The notes under the pieces: model-generated
Told to the model about the DNA's origin: nothing
Seen by the model: the letters and a program-made list of their open reading frames with translations, nothing else
Database searches by the model: none
DNA from: Litoreibacter sp.
Lineage (GTDB): Bacteria > Pseudomonadota > Alphaproteobacteria > Rhodobacterales > Rhodobacteraceae
Direction: 5' to 3'
DNA length: 9,705 nucleotides
Assembly (NCBI GenBank): GCA_013042765.1
Contig: JABDPP010000186.1
Location: 1 to 9,705 of the forward strand
Translations under genes and position numbers: made by a program
Shown: positions 6,681 to 9,705 of the stretch, one piece after another
How the letters are laid out: the number at the start of each line of letters is the position of its first letter
How positions within the stretch are numbered: the first letter of the stretch is position 1

Positions 6681-8324
6681 ATGGCAAGATTTATTTTTAT
6701 CACCGGCGGCGTGGTTTCCTCACTTGGGAAGGGACTGGCCTCGGCGGCACTTGGGGCGTTGCTGCAGGCCCGTGGCTATTCGGTGCGGCTGAGAAAACTC
6801 GACCCCTACCTGAACGTCGATCCGGGGACGATGAGCCCGTTCGAGCATGGCGAGGTGTTTGTCACCGATGACGGCGCCGAAACGGACCTCGACCTGGGCC
6901 ACTACGAGCGGTTCACCGGCGTCGCGGCGCGCAACAGCGATTCGATCAGTTCCGGCCGGGTTTATTCCACCGTTCTCGAGAAGGAGCGCCGCGGCGACTA
7001 CCTCGGCAAAACGATCCAGGTCATTCCGCATGTGACCAACGAGATAAAGGATTTCATCAGCATCGGCGAGGATGAGGTCGATTTCATGCTGTGCGAGATC
7101 GGCGGCACGGTGGGCGACATCGAAGGCCTGCCGTTTTTCGAGGCCATCCGTCAGTTCAGTCAGGACAAACCCCGCGGCCAGTGCATCTTTATGCACCTAA
7201 CCCTGCTGCCCTATCTGGCGGCCAGTGGAGAGCTGAAAACCAAACCCACGCAGCACTCCGTCAAGGAATTGCGTTCGATCGGCATCGCGCCGGATGTGCT
7301 GGTGTGCCGGTCCGAGCAACCGATCCCCGACAAGGAGCGTGCCAAGATCGGCCTGTTCTGTAACGTACGCACCGAAAACGTGATCGCGGCCTATGATCTG
7401 AAATCCATCTACGAAGCACCGCTTGCCTATCATCAGCAGGGTCTCGACCAGGCCGTTCTGGACGCGTTCCAGATCTCGCCCGCGCCGAAACCGGACCTGT
7501 CGGTCTGGGAAGATGTAGCCGATCGGATTTTCAACCCGGAAGGCGAGGTGAAAGTCGCGATCGTTGGCAAATACACCCAGCTCGAGGATGCCTATAAGTC
7601 AATCGCAGAGGCGTTGACCCATGGCGGCATGGCCAACCGGGTCAAGGTCAAGGTCGAATGGGTCGAAGCGGAGATTTTCGACAGCGAGGACGTGGCTCCG
7701 CGTCTGCAAGGCTTTCACGCCATCCTTGTGCCCGGCGGCTTCGGCGAGCGGGGAACCGAGGGCAAGATCAAGGCCGCGCAATTTGCCCGCGAACGCGGCA
7801 TTCCCTATCTCGGGATTTGCCTCGGCATGCAGATGGCGGTGATCGAAGCGGCAAGAAACAAGGCCGGGCTGACCGACGCCGGGTCCGAAGAATTCGACCA
7901 TGAAGCCGGCGAAAAACGTTTTACGCCAGTTGTTTACCACTTGAAAGAGTGGATCCAGGGCAACCACAAGGTCAAGCGCAAGGAAAGCGATGATAAGGGC
8001 GGCACGATGCGGCTTGGGGCCTACGACGCGACGCTGACCAAAGACTCGAAAGTGGCGGAAATCTATGGCTCCTGCAACATCGAAGAGCGTCACCGCCACC
8101 GCTACGAGGTCGACATTAAGTATCGCGAGAAACTCGAAGAACAGGGGCTTGTGTTCTCCGGGATGTCGCCCGATGGCCGTTTGCCGGAAATCGTGGAATG
8201 GAAGGATCACCCGTGGTTTATCGGTGTCCAGTTCCACCCCGAGTTGAAATCGAAGCCCTTCGCGCCGCACCCGCTCTTTGCGGATTTCATCCGTGCGGCA
8301 AAAGACAACTCACGTCTGGTTTGA
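6681..8324 (+). CDS. pyrG: CTP synthase
   Basis: A 547-residue cytoplasmic enzyme that converts UTP to CTP using ATP and glutamine. The N-terminal synthase domain (about 1-267) shows the P-loop [10 protein letters not shown] (9-18), [20 protein letters not shown] (40-59), Asp71 and Glu139 in [12 protein letters not shown], which are the Mg/ATP-binding acids. The C-terminal class-I glutaminase domain shows [13 protein letters not shown], nucleophile Cys380 in GICLGMQ, and His519/Glu521 in QFHPEL. The catalytic triad is complete and the length is normal for the family. The ATG at 6681 gives the standard [11 protein letters not shown] start, although the ribosome site is weak (AAGA immediately upstream). 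It has its own likely promoter at 6573-6601 and is followed after 12 nt by the DUF1330 gene, probably in one transcript. Confidence 0.98.
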   Translation: MARFIFITGGVVSSLGKGLASAALGALLQARGYSVRLRKLDPYLNVDPGTMSPFEHGEVFVTDDGAETDLDLGHYERFTGVAARNSDSISSGRVYSTVLEKERRGDYLGKTIQVIPHVTNEIKDFISIGEDEVDFMLCEIGGTVGDIEGLPFFEAIRQFSQDKPRGQCIFMHLTLLPYLAASGELKTKPTQHSVKELRSIGIAPDVLVCRSEQPIPDKERAKIGLFCNVRTENVIAAYDLKSIYEAPLAYHQQGLDQAVLDAFQISPAPKPDLSVWEDVADRIFNPEGEVKVAIVGKYTQLEDAYKSIAEALTHGGMANRVKVKVEWVEAEIFDSEDVAPRLQGFHAILVPGGFGERGTEGKIKAAQFARERGIPYLGICLGMQMAVIEAARNKAGLTDAGSEEFDHEAGEKRFTPVVYHLKEWIQGNHKVKRKESDDKGGTMRLGAYDATLTKDSKVAEIYGSCNIEERHRHRYEVDIKYREKLEEQGLVFSGMSPDGRLPEIVEWKDHPWFIGVQFHPELKSKPFAPHPLFADFIRAAKDNSRLV

Positions 8325-8336
8325 TCGGAGACCGAA

Positions 8337-8630
8337 ATGCCCAAAGGATACTGGATTGCCCATGTCGACGTGCACGACCCGGAGGCCTACCAGAGCTACC
8401 GCGAGGCCAACGCTGTTGCGTTCGAGAAGTTTGGCGCCAGATTTCTGATCCGAGGCGGCGCGCAGCAAGTCCGCGAGGGGGAAGCAAGACCGCGCAGCGT
8501 GGTGATCGAGTTCAAGGATCTCGAAACCGCGATCGCCTGTTACGAAAGCCCGGAATACAAGGCTGCGAAGGCGTTCCGCGATCCGGCCTCCACCGGTGAT
8601 TTGATGATTGTTGAAGGCTATGACGGTTGA
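8337..8630 (+). CDS. DUF1330 family protein
   Basis: A 97-residue protein of the DUF1330 family, a small alpha/beta ferredoxin-like (dimeric barrel) fold. Family features visible are MPKGYWIAHVDVHDPEAYQSY at the start, GARFLIRGGAQQVREGEARPRSVVIEF (33-59), and the late YESPEYKAAKAFRDPASTGDLMIVEGY. The biochemical role of the family is not established; no catalytic residue can be named safely. GGAG (8327-8330) stands 6 nt before the ATG. The gene begins 12 nt after pyrG and is probably cotranscribed with it. Placement behind a nucleotide-synthesis gene does not by itself imply a related function. Confidence 0.92.
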   Translation: MPKGYWIAHVDVHDPEAYQSYREANAVAFEKFGARFLIRGGAQQVREGEARPRSVVIEFKDLETAIACYESPEYKAAKAFRDPASTGDLMIVEGYDG

Positions 8631-8635
8631 GGGGC

Positions 8636-8665
8636 TTGGCAGCCTGCTCCCCCGCTTCATATATG
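8636..8665 (+). promoter_or_regulatory. candidate promoter placing the mRNA start at the TerB-like ATG
   Basis: TTGGCA (8636-8641, five of six consensus positions) and TATATG (8660-8665, four of six) are separated by 18 nt. Transcription would begin about 7 nt downstream, at or next to position 8672, the A of the start codon of the next gene. No Shine-Dalgarno sequence lies before that ATG, which supports leaderless expression. Confidence 0.5.
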
Positions 8666-8671
8666 TGATCC

Positions 8672-9115
8672 ATGTTTGGTGAATTCCTAAAACGCCTCAC
8701 GGCGGAACGCCCCGCGCCGATCGACGGCACGGACGTAAAACTGGCGCTTGGAGCGCTCTTGGTGCGGATAGCGCGCTCAGACGGCGATTACTCCGCCATT
8801 GAGGCCGAGCACATCACACGAATTCTGGCCAGTCACTTCGACTTGTCCGCAGCGGAGGCGGACGCCATGCGCACGGACGCCGAGGTTCTCGAGGCTGAAG
8901 CGCCCGACACCGTACGCTTTACCCGCGCCATCAAAGACGCGGTGTCTCACGAGGATCGCGAAGAAGTGGTCGAAGCGCTTTGGGAATTGGTTCTGGCAGA
9001 CGGGAACCGCGATCACGAGGAAGATGGCATCCTGCGATTGGTGGCGCCGCTTCTGGGGATCAATGATCGCGACTCCGCCCTTGCCCGCCAGCGGGTCGTC
9101 GCCCGTATGGGCTGA
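8672..9115 (+). CDS. TerB-like (tellurite-resistance TerB family) helical protein
   Basis: A 147-residue all-helical cytoplasmic protein resembling the TerB/DjlA-type domain. The first conserved part, ALLVRIARSDGDYSAIEAEHITRIL (26-50), is echoed by ALWELVLADGNRDHEEDGILRLVAPLLGI (103-131). The paired [AS]DG segments followed by acidic residues are the likely metal-binding positions of TerB proteins. Stand-alone TerB-like proteins of this size are widespread in alphaproteobacteria and are generally not shown to confer tellurite resistance, so no resistance role should be inferred. The ATG at 8672 has no ribosome-binding site, but a promoter -10 ends 6 nt before it. The stop is 1 nt before the next gene, so the two are very likely translationally coupled. 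Confidence 0.85.
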   Translation: MFGEFLKRLTAERPAPIDGTDVKLALGALLVRIARSDGDYSAIEAEHITRILASHFDLSAAEADAMRTDAEVLEAEAPDTVRFTRAIKDAVSHEDREEVVEALWELVLADGNRDHEEDGILRLVAPLLGINDRDSALARQRVVARMG

Positions 9116-9116
9116 A

Positions 9117-9705
9117 ATGATGATCGCCTCCCTGCCGATGTATGACCGCCCCGAGACACGGGCGTCAAACGACAGGTTCTGGCAACTGATCCGCAACCAG
9201 CTGGAGCCGGGACTCGCCTCCCCCGAGGAACTGAGCCGAACTGCGGACCACTGGCAGGACTGGGAGAACCCGGAGCTTCTCCTGTCGCAAACCTGCGGCT
9301 ACCCCTACCGAACCCGGTTGCATGGAAAGACAAGGCTCGTGGCAACGCCTGTGTACGATCTGCCGGATTGCCCACCCGGACATTATTACAGCGTTCTGAT
9401 TGCCCGTAAGAGTGATCCACGAGGCGGTTTCGAGGACTTCGCCAGAGCGCGGCTGGCCTATAATGACGCCCTGTCGCAAAGCGGATGGGCCGCTCCGCAA
9501 TCCCATGCCGAGGACACGGGATTTCGGTTTACGGACGTTACCCAGACGGGGGCGCACCGGACCTCCGCGCAGGCCGTGGCGAGCGGCATCGCAGATATCG
9601 CCGCGATTGACGCGGTCAGCTGGGCGATGATCCGACGCTGGGACAGCTTCGCCGCGGATCTCAGGGAAATCGGCGTCACCGCACCCACACCCGCCCTGCC
9701 CTACA
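9117..9705 (+). CDS. PhnD-like periplasmic-binding-fold protein, incomplete at the right edge
   Basis: An open frame of 196 codons without a stop up to the window end. The sequence fits the phosphate/phosphite/phosphonate substrate-binding (PhnD-like) family: MMIASLPMYDRPE at the start, LLLSQTCGYPYR (about 55-66), HYYSVLIARKSDPR, RLAYNDALSQSGWAAP (about 108-124) and TGAHRTSAQAVASGIADIAAIDAVSW (about 141-166). No transporter permease or ATPase gene is visible nearby. There is no signal peptide: the mature fold begins at residue 2-3 with the first beta strand, so unless the true start is elsewhere the protein is cytoplasmic. The start could be ATG 9117 or ATG 9120; both are in frame and no good Shine-Dalgarno is seen, consistent with coupling to the TerB-like stop at 9113-9115. 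The ligand is unknown. Confidence 0.85.
   Translation, partial: MMIASLPMYDRPETRASNDRFWQLIRNQLEPGLASPEELSRTADHWQDWENPELLLSQTCGYPYRTRLHGKTRLVATPVYDLPDCPPGHYYSVLIARKSDPRGGFEDFARARLAYNDALSQSGWAAPQSHAEDTGFRFTDVTQTGAHRTSAQAVASGIADIAAIDAVSWAMIRRWDSFAADLREIGVTAPTPALPY

Noticed and set aside
7599..8270. 223-residue minus-strand frame antisense to pyrG
   Set aside because: It is a shadow of the glutaminase domain of pyrG. It has no ribosome site or family resemblance.

Overview
The window reads as ordinary chromosomal DNA from an alphaproteobacterium, most likely of the Rhodobacterales (roseobacter/Rhodobacter group). The evidence is the GC-rich coding DNA, the rpiA-gor and secG-pyrG neighbourhoods, the small DUF2842 protein behind purA, and a long acidic protein with conserved ends that I recognise only from this order. 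Nearly every base is assigned to a gene. No gap is longer than 300 bases. I saw no tRNA or rRNA gene, insertion sequence, integrase, CRISPR array or defence gene.

Left part (1-1742, minus strand): thiN (thiamine pyrophosphokinase), rpiA (ribose-5-phosphate isomerase A) and the first 59 codons of gor (glutathione reductase), read in that order toward the left edge. A short AT-rich divergent region (1743-1853) separates them from a large plus-strand gene (1854-4322) of unknown function. That gene encodes two conserved ends joined by an extremely acidic linker: 295 consecutive residues hold 127 Asp/Glu and no Lys or Arg. A strong intrinsic terminator follows it.

Middle part (4454-5990, minus strand): purA (adenylosuccinate synthetase) followed by a translationally adjacent two-helix membrane protein of the DUF2842 type. 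This pair converges on the acidic-protein gene and diverges from secG. The 141-bp purA/secG divergent region contains a palindrome and candidate promoters.

Right part (6132-9705, plus strand): secG (Sec translocon subunit), pyrG (CTP synthase) with its own promoter and a potentially folded leader, a DUF1330 protein, a TerB-like protein whose promoter suggests a leaderless mRNA, and an incomplete periplasmic-binding-fold protein of the PhnD type that lacks a signal peptide.

Most genes are housekeeping: purine and pyrimidine nucleotide synthesis, the pentose phosphate pathway, thiamine cofactor, redox balance and secretion. The parts worth a second look are the acidic linker protein with its possible winged-helix C-terminus, the leaderless TerB-like gene and its signal-less PhnD-like partner, and the pyrG leader fold. 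I found no convincing new multi-gene system.
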